This document shows, piece after piece, positions 8,294 to 16,575 of a DNA stretch of 64,000 nt. The translations under genes were made by a program, and so were the position numbers. Origin of the DNA: Phocoenobacter uteri (GTDB lineage Bacteria > Pseudomonadota > Gammaproteobacteria > Enterobacterales > Pasteurellaceae); contig NZ_UGTA01000001.1 in the NCBI RefSeq assembly GCF_900454895.1, positions 1,984,001 to 2,048,000 on the forward strand, written 5' to 3'. The notes below the pieces were generated by a model. The model did not search any database, was not told where the DNA came from, and worked only from the letters and a program-made list of their open reading frames with translations. Every line of letters starts with the position of its first letter. Position 1 is the stretch's first letter.

Positions 8294-10756
8294 ATGACAA
8301 ATAACATTCAATTTCCCTTTTTATATAATCATTTGAAAGATGACGCAGAGACGTTAAAAAATATGATTGTATATAAGTTGATTTTTCTTATTGGACGCTC
8401 ACCAAAAGAAGCAAGTCAACGAGATTGGTTAAATGCAACCTTATATGCGGTACGCGACTTAGTCACAGAAGGTTGGATTTCGACAGCACATCAAGCGAGA
8501 AGTGAAGAAACCAAACGAGTTTACTATCTTTCAATGGAGTTTCTGATCGGACGTACTTTATCTAATGCCTTAATTGCAGAAGGAATATATGAACTGACCA
8601 AAGACGCTTTAGCCAAATTAGAGGTTGATTTAGAAGATGTATTAGAGAAAGAGGTTGATCCAGGTCTTGGAAATGGTGGGCTTGGTCGTTTAGCAGCTTG
8701 TTTTATGGATTCTATTGCAACCTTAGGTATTCCAGCAATGGGATATGGTATTCGCTATGAATATGGAATGTTTCAACAGACGATTGAAAATGGTCGCCAA
8801 GTAGAAACACCAGATGCTTGGTTGGAAAAAGATGCACCTTGGGAATTTATTCGCCCTTCAAAACGTTTTAATATTCGTTTTGGCGGACATATCTATTTTG
8901 AAGGTAAAAAATGCATTTGGAATAATGATGAAGAGCTAGTTGCTCTTGCTTATGACCAAATGATACCAGGCTATCAAAATGATTCAGCTGCCACATTACG
9001 CTTATGGAGTGCACATGCTGGAGACACGTTTGACTTAAGTGACTTTAATAAAGGTGACTATTTTGGTGCAATTGAAAAACGTTCTACCATTGAAAATGTC
9101 TCTCGCGTGCTTTACCCTGATGATTCAACTTGGGCAGGACAAGAATTACGTTTACGCCAAGAATATTTCTTAGTTTCCGCATCGTTACAAGATATTTTAA
9201 AACGCCATAAACGTACTCATAAAACATTAGATAATCTTGCTGATAAAATTGCGATTCACCTAAATGACACCCACCCAGCACTCGCCATTCCTGAATTGAT
9301 GTATATTCTCATTGATCAAGAAGGCTATGAATGGCATAAAGCGTGGCAAATGTGTTGTAATATCTTCTCTTATACTTGCCATACGTTAATGTCAGAAGCA
9401 TTAGAAACGTGGCCAGTTGAAATGATGGCAAAAATTTTACCTCGTCATTTACAAATCATTTTTGAAATCAATGAACATTTCTTAGATCACGTGCGTGCCA
9501 ATATCACCTCAGATAATGATTTTGTGCGTCGTGTTTCTCTGATTGAAGAAGGGCATGCTAGAAAAGTGAGAATGGGCTGGTTATCTGTTGTAGGATCACA
9601 TAAAGTAAATGGAGTCGCTGCAATTCATTCCGATCTAATGGTTAGCTCAACCTTTGCTGATTTTGCTCGAATTTATCCAGAACGTTTTACAAACGTCACA
9701 AATGGTATTACGCCTCGTCGTTGGATTGCCGTAGCAAACCAAGACTTATCCGCATTGTTTGATAAATATATTGGTACAGAATGGCGACGTGATTTAGGGC
9801 AGCTGGAAAAATTAAAATCACACCTACACGATAGCGAGTTACAACAAGCGATTCCACAAATTAAACGTGCTAATAAAGAGCGTTTAGCAAGCTATGTTAA
9901 AAAAGAGCTAGGCGTTGAAATTGATCCAAATGCACTTTTTGATGTACAGGTAAAACGAATTCACGAATATAAACGTCAAATTTTAAATGTATTACATATT
10001 GTTGCTCGTTATAATGAAATGATTGCGAATCCTGAAAAAGCGTGGACACCACGTGTATTTATTCTTGCAGGTAAAGCTGCCTCTGCTTATTATACAGCGA
10101 AACAGACAATTAACTTAATTAACGACGTTGCGAAGGTTATCAATAATGATCCTCGCTTAAAAGGTCGTTTAAAAGTTGTCTTTATTCCAAATTACAGCGT
10201 GAGCCTTGCCCAAATAATTATTCCTGCAGCGGATATTTCAGAGCAGATTTCTCTTGCAGGAACAGAAGCATCTGGGACAAGTAATATGAAGTTTGCTTTA
10301 AATGGTGCATTAACATTGGGTACACTCGATGGTGCAAATGTTGAAATTTTAGAGAATGTTGGTGAAGAACATATCTTTATTTTTGGTAATACGGTTGAGC
10401 AAGTCGAAACCTTACGTAAAAATGGCTATCATCCTTTTGAGATTTATCAGTCTGATGAGCAACTACGCACTGTGATTGATCAACTCTCAAGTGGCTATTT
10501 CTCCCCTGAAGAGCCAAATCGTTATCAAGATCTGTTGAATGGATTAAAATCTTACGATTACTATCAAGCATTTGCTGATTTCCGTAGTTATGTTGAAACA
10601 CAAAAATTAGTGGACCAGAAATACCAAAATCAACAAGCGTGGGTAGAAAGTGCATTACAAAACATTGTAAATATGAGTTTCTTCTCATCAGATCGTACAA
10701 TTGCGGAATATGCAGAGAAAATTTGGAAAACAATGCCACTTAAATTAAGTAAATAA
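8294..10756 (+). CDS. glgP: Glycogen phosphorylase GlgP
   Basis: GT35 enzyme releasing glucose-1-phosphate from glycogen with pyridoxal phosphate as cofactor. About 820 residues from the ATG at 8294, which is preceded by GGAGGAG; a TTG at 8276 would overlap that site. The cofactor-binding segment EASGTSNMKFALNGALTLGT contains the expected Schiff-base lysine, and the conserved GNGGLGRLAACFMDS and VKRIHEYKRQILN blocks are intact. It is the last gene of the operon and ends shortly before a strong terminator. Confidence 0.97.
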   Translation: MTNNIQFPFLYNHLKDDAETLKNMIVYKLIFLIGRSPKEASQRDWLNATLYAVRDLVTEGWISTAHQARSEETKRVYYLSMEFLIGRTLSNALIAEGIYELTKDALAKLEVDLEDVLEKEVDPGLGNGGLGRLAACFMDSIATLGIPAMGYGIRYEYGMFQQTIENGRQVETPDAWLEKDAPWEFIRPSKRFNIRFGGHIYFEGKKCIWNNDEELVALAYDQMIPGYQNDSAATLRLWSAHAGDTFDLSDFNKGDYFGAIEKRSTIENVSRVLYPDDSTWAGQELRLRQEYFLVSASLQDILKRHKRTHKTLDNLADKIAIHLNDTHPALAIPELMYILIDQEGYEWHKAWQMCCNIFSYTCHTLMSEALETWPVEMMAKILPRHLQIIFEINEHFLDHVRANITSDNDFVRRVSLIEEGHARKVRMGWLSVVGSHKVNGVAAIHSDLMVSSTFADFARIYPERFTNVTNGITPRRWIAVANQDLSALFDKYIGTEWRRDLGQLEKLKSHLHDSELQQAIPQIKRANKERLASYVKKELGVEIDPNALFDVQVKRIHEYKRQILNVLHIVARYNEMIANPEKAWTPRVFILAGKAASAYYTAKQTINLINDVAKVINNDPRLKGRLKVVFIPNYSVSLAQIIIPAADISEQISLAGTEASGTSNMKFALNGALTLGTLDGANVEILENVGEEHIFIFGNTVEQVETLRKNGYHPFEIYQSDEQLRTVIDQLSSGYFSPEEPNRYQDLLNGLKSYDYYQAFADFRSYVETQKLVDQKYQNQQAWVESALQNIVNMSFFSSDRTIAEYAEKIWKTMPLKLSK

Positions 10757-10772
10757 TTTTTGAAAATTAGAT

Positions 10773-10810
10773 AATCGCACCAGAAGTTACCTTTTGGTGC
10801 GATTTTTTAT
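10773..10810 (+). terminator. Terminator of the glycogen operon
   Basis: AATCGCACCA pairs with TGGTGCGATT, followed by TTTTTAT, 16 bases after the glgP stop. Confidence 0.9.
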
Positions 10811-10846
10811 GTTAAAATTTTGTTTTAATAACAAATATTACGTTTT

Positions 10847-11803
10847 ATGACATCTAATAAAGTTAATCAAATATTATTTAACGCACTTACCCCCTCAAAT
10901 GGAGGACGCCTATCTAAAATCGTCAATGGAATCATTATTTCTACCATTTTAATTACTGTTGTATCTATCATTCTTGAATCAGAGCCAAGTATCAGAATAC
11001 AATATAGTCACTGGTTTTATTGCATTGAAATCGGTTCAACCCTCTTATTTACCCTAGAGTATATCGCACGTTTATATGTTATCCCTCTTGATAAGGAATA
11101 TTGTCATCTTTCTCCTTTCAAAGCACGTTTAAAATATGCAACCTCCTTTTTTAGTGTGATTGATTTATTGGCGATTATTCCTTTTATTGTTTCATTTTTC
11201 TTCGTAGATCTTAGAATACTTCGTTTATTGCGATTAGTGCGAATTTTTAAGTTAACACGTTATAACACCGCAATGAACACCTTATTAAGCGTGATCAAAC
11301 AAGAAGCAAATGCATTTTTATCCGTGATTTTTATTTTGATGATTATTCTTGTGATTGCCGCAAGTGGTGTGTATTACTTTGAACGTACTGCACAGCCAGA
11401 GCATTTTGGCAGTATTTTAAAATCAATGTGGTGGGCAATGGTCACCTTAACGACGGTTGGTTATGGCGATGTATTCCCAATCACCCCAATGGGAAAATTA
11501 TTTAGCTCCGTAATTATGGTAATGGGGATTGGCTTAGTTGCATTGCCTGCGGGTATTCTGGCATCAGGTTTTTCTGATAAATTACATAAAAATCAAGATC
11601 AGTATCGTAAAGCAGTAAAAATTAGTTTAAGAGATGGAAAAATATCTAAAATAGAAAGAGAGCTGTTAAAAGATATTCAATTAAAAAATAATTTATCCGA
11701 TGAAGAAGCTGAAGACATCGAGAGAATGGAATATCAGCGAATAGAAGAGGAACATTATAAACATTGCCCACATTGTGGAAAATCCCTTGAACATCAATTC
11801 TAA
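10847..11803 (+). CDS. Voltage-gated-type potassium channel protein
   Basis: A 318-residue inner-membrane ion channel of the six-helix Kv type. Helices S1-S3 are followed by an S4-like segment with regularly spaced arginines (LRILRLLRLVRIFKL, about residues 123-137), then S5, a pore loop with the potassium filter TVGYGD (about 205) and S6. The cytoplasmic tail is charged and ends in a CPHCGK motif that looks like half of a zinc ribbon. It stands alone after the glycogen terminator, convergent with the DUF1810 gene. No RCK domain is visible, unlike E. coli Kch. Confidence 0.88.
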   Translation: MTSNKVNQILFNALTPSNGGRLSKIVNGIIISTILITVVSIILESEPSIRIQYSHWFYCIEIGSTLLFTLEYIARLYVIPLDKEYCHLSPFKARLKYATSFFSVIDLLAIIPFIVSFFFVDLRILRLLRLVRIFKLTRYNTAMNTLLSVIKQEANAFLSVIFILMIILVIAASGVYYFERTAQPEHFGSILKSMWWAMVTLTTVGYGDVFPITPMGKLFSSVIMVMGIGLVALPAGILASGFSDKLHKNQDQYRKAVKISLRDGKISKIERELLKDIQLKNNLSDEEAEDIERMEYQRIEEEHYKHCPHCGKSLEHQF

Positions 11804-11806
11804 TAC

Positions 11807-11826
11807 AAGGGCAGATTACTGCCCTT
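11807..11826. terminator. Short hairpin between convergent genes
   Basis: AAGGGCA and TGCCCTT form a 7-bp stem with a 6-base loop directly after the channel gene, overlapping the stop codon of the opposing DUF1810 gene. The T-run is poor, so termination strength is uncertain. Confidence 0.45.
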
Positions 11827-12241
11827 ATTGACTCAAAAAATCCATCGTCTTTTGACACATTTTACCATCATAAAAAAGGTCTAAAACCTGTTTAAACACA
11901 TTGTTTTCATCCGTTGAAACCGCACTAAAAAGCGTCATGCAGGATTGTAATTTCAGATTATCTGGAAAGCCTAAAATCTGCAACGGATCTGTATCTCTGT
12001 GTTTAAGTAATTCGGTGGTAATGGCAATCAAGCGTTGCCCAAGAATAGGGTGCTGTAAATAATTTTTTGCTTCTGTAACGTTTTCAATCGCAAACTGTTG
12101 TGCCATTTTACTTTTGCCCAAACCCTGACATTGCGGAAAAATAAACCACATCCAATGGGAACGTTTTTTACCTTGCTGAATTTCTTGTAATGCTCGCTCA
12201 TAATAGTGAGCTTGTGCTTCTAAAAAAATCGCTGTTTTCAT
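11825..12241 (-). CDS. DUF1810 family protein
   Basis: A 138-residue cytoplasmic protein of the DUF1810 family, function unknown. Family signatures are FLEAQAHYYERALQEI, SHWMWFIFPQCQGLGKS and the final NNVFKQVLDLFYDGKMCQKT, which resembles an alpha-helical fold. The ATG at 12241 is chosen because it begins MKTAIFLEAQ as in relatives, and because upstream starts lie inside the dnaJ terminator. No strong ribosome site is seen. It follows dnaJ on the same strand but beyond a terminator. Confidence 0.8.
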   Translation of the reverse strand: MKTAIFLEAQAHYYERALQEIQQGKKRSHWMWFIFPQCQGLGKSKMAQQFAIENVTEAKNYLQHPILGQRLIAITTELLKHRDTDPLQILGFPDNLKLQSCMTLFSAVSTDENNVFKQVLDLFYDGKMCQKTMDFLSQ

Positions 12242-12255
12242 TCTCGTTAATCGTA

Positions 12256-12290
12256 ATAAAAAAGGGCAAATACTCAACATATTTGCCCTT
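12256..12290 (-). terminator. Terminator of dnaKJ
   Basis: Read on the minus strand, AAGGGCAAATA and TATTTGCCCTT form an 11-bp stem with a 7-base loop followed by a run of T, 14 bases after the dnaJ stop. Confidence 0.88.
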
Positions 12291-12303
12291 ATTAAATAAG
12301 AAA

Positions 12304-13428
12304 TTATTTACCTAGCGTATCAAAAAAACGTTTTACGCCGTCAAAAAAACCGTCGTGTTTTGGACGATGTTTTTTATGTCCTTCAAGGGTTTCTTCTAAT
12401 TTTCTAAGTAACTCTTTTTGCTCGTCCGTTAATGAAACAGGGGTTTCAATCGTCACTTTACAGATTAAGTCGCCTGCATAACCACCACGAGGAGAAGGTA
12501 CGCCTTTACCACGCACACGGAATAATTTCCCTGTTTGAGTTTCAGCAGGTACTTTTAATTTTACTCTGCCTTCAAGGGTTGGGACTTCAATTTCACCACC
12601 GAGAGCTGCCATCGTAAAGCTGATTGGCACTTCACAATAAAGGTTTGAACCGTCACGCTCAAAAATATCGTGTGGTTTAACGTGAATGACGACGTATAAA
12701 TCGCCCGCTGGTGCACCGTGTTCGCCTGCTGCTCCTTCGCCTGATAAACGAAGTTGGTTGCCTGTATCCACGCCAGCTGGAATAGTAACAGAAAGATTGC
12801 GAGGTTTATTAACACGTCCTTCGCCATAGCAAGAATTACATTTTTTCTCAATTTTCTTACCGCTTCCGTTACAGCTTGGACAGATTGCTTCTGACACAAA
12901 GAAACCTTGCTGACGGCGAATGCGTCCATTTCCGTGACAGTGCGAACAGGTATAAACTTTTGAGCCTTCTTCTGCACCACTACCGTGACAGCGATCACAT
13001 TGGGTTAAGGTTTGAATGCGAATATCTTTTTTAACCCCACGCACCGCTTCTTCAAGGGTAATTTCAAGGTTATATTGTAGATCATCGCCACGCACCACGC
13101 GTGAACGTCCACGACCACCGCCGCCGAACATTTCACTGAAAATATCCTCAAAGCCACCAAAACCACCGCCGAATCCACCTGATCCGCCACCAAAACCGCC
13201 TTGTTCAAAGGCTTGGTGTCCGTATTGATCGTACATTGAGCGTTTTTCTTGATCGCCTAACACTTCATAGGCTTCTTTGATCTCTTTAAATTTTTCTTCT
13301 GCTTCTTTACTGCCTTGGTTTTTATCAGGGTGGTGCTTCGCCGCCAAACGTTTATAAGCACGTTTGATTTCTTGCTCGCTCGCCCCTTTGTTTAAACCAA
13401 GGATTTCGTAATAATCTTTTTTTGACAT
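12304..13428 (-). CDS. dnaJ: Chaperone protein DnaJ
   Basis: Co-chaperone that delivers unfolded substrates to DnaK and stimulates its ATPase. The 374 residues contain the J domain with HPD (HHPDKNQ, about residues 32-38), a Gly/Phe-rich linker (GGFGGGSGGFGGGFGGF), the four zinc-binding repeats CDRCHGSG, CSHCHGNG, CPSCNGSG and CNSCYGEG, and the C-terminal substrate-binding domains. It lies downstream of dnaK, with an unusually repeat-rich 285-base gap. Confidence 0.97.
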   Translation of the reverse strand: MSKKDYYEILGLNKGASEQEIKRAYKRLAAKHHPDKNQGSKEAEEKFKEIKEAYEVLGDQEKRSMYDQYGHQAFEQGGFGGGSGGFGGGFGGFEDIFSEMFGGGGRGRSRVVRGDDLQYNLEITLEEAVRGVKKDIRIQTLTQCDRCHGSGAEEGSKVYTCSHCHGNGRIRRQQGFFVSEAICPSCNGSGKKIEKKCNSCYGEGRVNKPRNLSVTIPAGVDTGNQLRLSGEGAAGEHGAPAGDLYVVIHVKPHDIFERDGSNLYCEVPISFTMAALGGEIEVPTLEGRVKLKVPAETQTGKLFRVRGKGVPSPRGGYAGDLICKVTIETPVSLTDEQKELLRKLEETLEGHKKHRPKHDGFFDGVKRFFDTLGK

Positions 13429-13445
13429 TGTTTTGACCTAATTAT

Positions 13446-13498
13446 AAGCGGTAATATTTTGATAAAAATTTGCAAATTTTCGCTAAAAAATACCGCTT
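13446..13498. repeat. Inverted pair of uptake-signal-like motifs
   Basis: AAGCGGTA at 13446-13453 and TACCGCTT at 13491-13498 face each other across an AT-rich segment containing AAATTTGCAAATTTT. It sits just upstream of dnaJ. The cores match the last part of the ACAAGCGGT uptake signal. Confidence 0.6.
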
Positions 13499-13567
13499 TG
13501 TTTTATAGTAAATTAAAATCATTGCTAATCATTTTATTAAACTACGGAACTATCTAAGCACGGTTGC

Positions 13568-13621
13568 TGAGCCTGTCGAAGCATAAGTGCTTTTTAAATA
13601 AAATTCCCTTCGACAAGCTCA
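13568..13621. repeat. Imperfect inverted repeat around TTCGACAAGCTCA
   Basis: TGAGCCTGTCGAAG (13568-13581) is the inverse complement of CTTCGACAAGCTCA (13608-13621) apart from one mismatch. It is a common type of bacterial intergenic palindrome, and a fragment of the same motif, CTTCGACAAGCT, lies at 45560-45571. Confidence 0.65.
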
Positions 13622-13670
13622 GGGAACGAGAATAGCAAAAATTTTATATGTAATTTTCTATATACGGTAA

Positions 13671-13693
13671 AGGGGCGTATTCAATACGCCCCT
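13671..13693. repeat. GC-rich palindrome between dnaK and dnaJ
   Basis: AGGGGCGTATT and AATACGCCCCT form an 11-bp perfect stem around a single C, about 20 bases downstream of the dnaK stop. On the minus strand no T-run follows, so it is more likely a stability or processing element in the dnaKJ message. Confidence 0.6.
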
Positions 13694-13713
13694 ACAATTT
13701 GAATTAAATAAAA

Positions 13714-15624
13714 TTATTTATCTTTTACTTCTTCAAACTCTGCATCAACAACATCGTCGTCTTTTTTCGCAGATGATTGCTCTTGACCTGCACCTTGTTG
13801 AGCTGCTTGTGCCTGAGCTTGTGCTGCTTGCATTAAAGGTTCTGCTGCTTTTACTAATGCTTCAACTTTTGCATCAATTTCTGCTTTGTCATCGCCTTTC
13901 GCAACAGCTTCTAATGCTTTCACTGCGTCTTCAATTTTTGCTTTATCGTCAGCACTGATTGCATCGCCTGCTTCTTCAACTTGTTTACGCGTTGAGTGAA
14001 CTAAGTGATCTGCTTGGTTGCGAGCTTGAACTAATTCTTCAAACTTACGATCTTCTTCCGCATTCGCTTCTGCGTCACGTACCATTTTTTCTACTTCTTC
14101 ATCACTCAAACCACTTGACGCTTGAATTTTGATTTGTTGCTCTTTACCGGTATTTTTATCTTTCGCAGATACGTTGATGATACCGTTCGCGTCAATATCA
14201 AAAGTCACTTCAATTTGTGGCATACCACGAGGTGCTGGGTTAATGCCTTCAAGGTTGAATTGACCTAATGATTTATTTGCAGACGCTTGTTTACGCTCAC
14301 CTTGTAACACGTGGATTGTTACCGCACTTTGGTTGTCTTCCGCTGTTGAGAACACTTGTGATTTCTTAGTAGGAATCGTAGTATTTTTCTCGATTAACGT
14401 AGTCATCACGCCGCCCATTGTTTCAATACCTAATGATAATGGGGTTACGTCTAATAATAATACGTCTGTTACATCACCCGCTAATACACCACCTTGTACT
14501 GACGCACCGATTGCTACCGCTTCATCAGGGTTTACGTCTTTACGAGGTGCTTTACCGAAGAACTCTTCTACTTTTTTCTGTACAAGAGGCATACGAGTTT
14601 GTCCACCAACAAGAATTACATCGTTGATTTCAGACACGCTTAAACCTGCGTCTTTCAATGCGATTTTGATTGGCTCTAATGATTTTGCCACTAAATCTTC
14701 CACTAATGATTCTAATTTCGCACGAGAAATTGTGATTACTAAGTGTTTAGGACCTGTTGCATCCGCTGTGATATAAGGTAAGTTTACTTCCGTTGATTGT
14801 GCAGAAGAAAGCTCGATTTTCGCTTTTTCAGCCGCTTCTTTCACACGTTGCATCGCCATTGGATCGTTGCGTAAATCGATGTTTTGTTCTTTTTTGAACT
14901 CATCAACTAAGTAATTGATTACACGGTTATCAAAGTCTTCACCACCTAAGTGAGTATCACCATTGGTTGCACGCACTTCAAAAGTTTGCTCGCCATCGAA
15001 GTTATCCATCTCAATGATTGATAAGTCAAATGTACCACCACCTAAGTCATAAACTGCCACGATTTGGTTTTCTTTTTTGCTGTCTAAACCGTACGCTAAT
15101 GCTGCCGCTGTTGGTTCGTTGATGATACGTTTTACTTCTAAACCTGCGATACGACCTGCGTCTTTGGTTGCTTGACGTTGTGCATCGTTAAAGTATGCAG
15201 GTACAGTGATAACCGCTTCTGTAACTTTCTCGCCCAAGAAATCTTCTGCTGTTTTTTTCATTTTTTTCAATACTTCCGCAGAGATTTGTGGTGGTGCTAA
15301 TTTTTCATCATTGATTGATACCCACGCATCGCCATTGTCTGCTTTAACAATGTTAAATGGCATAATATCCACATCACGTTGTACTTCATTATCTTCAAAA
15401 CGACGACCGATCAAACGTTTGATTGCAAATACGGTATTTTTTGGGTTTGTGATAGCTTGACGTTTTGCAGGTTGTCCAACTAAGGTTTCTTTATCTGTAT
15501 AAGCGATGATTGAAGGAGTCGTTCTCGCCCCTTCTGCATTCTCAATTACACGTGGCTTATCGCCGTCCATTACCGCTACACAAGAGTTAGTTGTTCCTAA
15601 GTCAATACCAATAATTTTTCCCAT
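13714..15624 (-). CDS. dnaK: Chaperone protein DnaK (Hsp70)
   Basis: ATP-dependent Hsp70 chaperone for folding and heat-shock recovery, working with DnaJ and GrpE. About 636 residues from the ATG at 15624, chosen because the protein then starts MGKIIGIDLGTTNSCVA like relatives and a GGAGA site lies six bases upstream; ATGs further out are less well spaced. The ATPase signatures IGIDLGTTNS, VYDLGGGTFDLSIIE and VILVGGQTRMP are intact, and the tail ends in the acidic VDAEFEEVKDK. A sigma-32-type promoter precedes it. Confidence 0.97.
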   Translation of the reverse strand: MGKIIGIDLGTTNSCVAVMDGDKPRVIENAEGARTTPSIIAYTDKETLVGQPAKRQAITNPKNTVFAIKRLIGRRFEDNEVQRDVDIMPFNIVKADNGDAWVSINDEKLAPPQISAEVLKKMKKTAEDFLGEKVTEAVITVPAYFNDAQRQATKDAGRIAGLEVKRIINEPTAAALAYGLDSKKENQIVAVYDLGGGTFDLSIIEMDNFDGEQTFEVRATNGDTHLGGEDFDNRVINYLVDEFKKEQNIDLRNDPMAMQRVKEAAEKAKIELSSAQSTEVNLPYITADATGPKHLVITISRAKLESLVEDLVAKSLEPIKIALKDAGLSVSEINDVILVGGQTRMPLVQKKVEEFFGKAPRKDVNPDEAVAIGASVQGGVLAGDVTDVLLLDVTPLSLGIETMGGVMTTLIEKNTTIPTKKSQVFSTAEDNQSAVTIHVLQGERKQASANKSLGQFNLEGINPAPRGMPQIEVTFDIDANGIINVSAKDKNTGKEQQIKIQASSGLSDEEVEKMVRDAEANAEEDRKFEELVQARNQADHLVHSTRKQVEEAGDAISADDKAKIEDAVKALEAVAKGDDKAEIDAKVEALVKAAEPLMQAAQAQAQAAQQGAGQEQSSAKKDDDVVDAEFEEVKDK

Positions 15625-15705
15625 TTTCATTCTCCAATAAGATTTTAAATTTTTCAATGTTATAAAAAAGAGTGAGGTTTTTGTTCCTCATCCTGACGCT
15701 CTATT

Positions 15706-15733
15706 AAATAGGGGTAAATTTTTAAGGATCAAG
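15706..15733 (-). promoter_or_regulatory. Sigma-32-type heat-shock promoter of dnaK
   Basis: On the minus strand CTTGAT (15733-15728) and CCCCTATTT (15714-15706) are separated by 13 bases. They resemble the sigma-32 consensus CTTGAA and CCCCATNT and lie about 80 bases upstream of the dnaK start. Confidence 0.7.
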
Positions 15734-15846
15734 GGGGAAAATAAAAAAAATTTTAGATTTATGAAAATAAATAGATTTTGAACTTAGATTTTAAATTATA
15801 TCAAGACTAAAGAAAGAGATTTTACTTACATAGTTATGACCTATTG

Positions 15847-15859
15847 TTTTTTTTTTTTT
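15847..15859 (+). repeat. Homopolymeric tract of 13 T
   Basis: Thirteen consecutive T, about 117 bases upstream of the lipoprotein ATG and immediately before TTGATA, in the expected promoter zone of the Slam cassette. A tract of this length can change by slippage. Confidence 0.7.
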
Positions 15860-15975
15860 GATAGTATTATTATATCAACAATTTGCTAATTGTAAGTTGT
15901 GTCACGTAAAAGACAAAGTAATCAAGAATAATCTCTTTTTATTCTATATCCTAATTTAGTTCATTGGAGCTTAAA

Positions 15976-16506
15976 ATGAAAAAAATAATTTTATTAAGTT
16001 TATTATCTCTATGTCTTGCTTCTTGTAGTTCATCAGGTGGAAGTGAAGGTGGTGGAACTGTTGCTGGTGATCTTCGATCTCAGGTACTAAAAGATGTACA
16101 AAATAAATATGGCTCTTCTATTAAAATATTAAGCGATAGTAGCCAAAATTATTATAACTATTCTCTTTATGGCGTAATTGGTAATAATAAGATGGTATCT
16201 TATGGATTTAGAACATCTAAAATGGATAATGAAGGTATTGCTACCTATAATGGAGAGTTTGTTAAAGTTTCTAATGGACAAAAATATCCTCTAAGAGCTA
16301 CAGCAGATTTTGGTAAAGCACATATTGATATGGTTTACAATAACGATAAATATATGTCAGGACGAATTTCAGGAAATGCGTTTATTTTTGATCAAGGGAA
16401 TGGAACAGGATTCTTCTATGGTCCAAAAGCACAAGAAATTGGTGGCTATTGGACTAAGAAAGGTGTGCTACTTGATAGCAATTATGTTTTTGGCGGTAAA
16501 CGTTAA
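15976..16506 (+). CDS. Slam-dependent surface lipoprotein, TbpB-like barrel
   Basis: A 176-residue predicted surface lipoprotein. The signal peptide MKKIILLSLLSLCLASC has a lipobox (LASC) with the lipidated Cys at residue 17, followed by a flexible Ser/Gly linker (SSSGGSEGGG). The rest looks like one small eight-stranded barrel of the transferrin-binding-protein B type: alternating beta segments, then the hallmark GTGFFYGPKAQEIGGYW (compare FYGPxAxELGG in TbpB) and a final strand. Its ligand is unknown; haem or host-protein binding are possibilities by family only. The ATG at 15976 follows TTGGAG by six bases. The adjacent Slam gene supports surface export. Confidence 0.78.
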   Translation: MKKIILLSLLSLCLASCSSSGGSEGGGTVAGDLRSQVLKDVQNKYGSSIKILSDSSQNYYNYSLYGVIGNNKMVSYGFRTSKMDNEGIATYNGEFVKVSNGQKYPLRATADFGKAHIDMVYNNDKYMSGRISGNAFIFDQGNGTGFFYGPKAQEIGGYWTKKGVLLDSNYVFGGKR

Positions 16507-16527
16507 TTTTTATTGAAATTTATATTT

Positions 16528-16568
16528 AAAGCATTTCTTTAATAAAAAATAAGAAATGCTTTTATTTT
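16528..16568 (+). terminator. Terminator-like hairpin between lipoprotein and Slam
   Basis: AAAGCATTTCTT (16528-16539) pairs perfectly with AAGAAATGCTTT (16551-16562), followed by TATTTTTTA. It is shaped as a rho-independent terminator or attenuator ahead of the Slam gene, whose ATG lies 14 bases beyond the stem. Confidence 0.75.
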
Positions 16569-16575
16569 TTATATT

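Noticed and set aside
15860..15880. Possible Fur box upstream of the lipoprotein (GATAGTATTATTATATCAA)
   Set aside because: Only about half of the 19 consensus positions match, which is no better than expected in AT-rich DNA, so iron control cannot be claimed.
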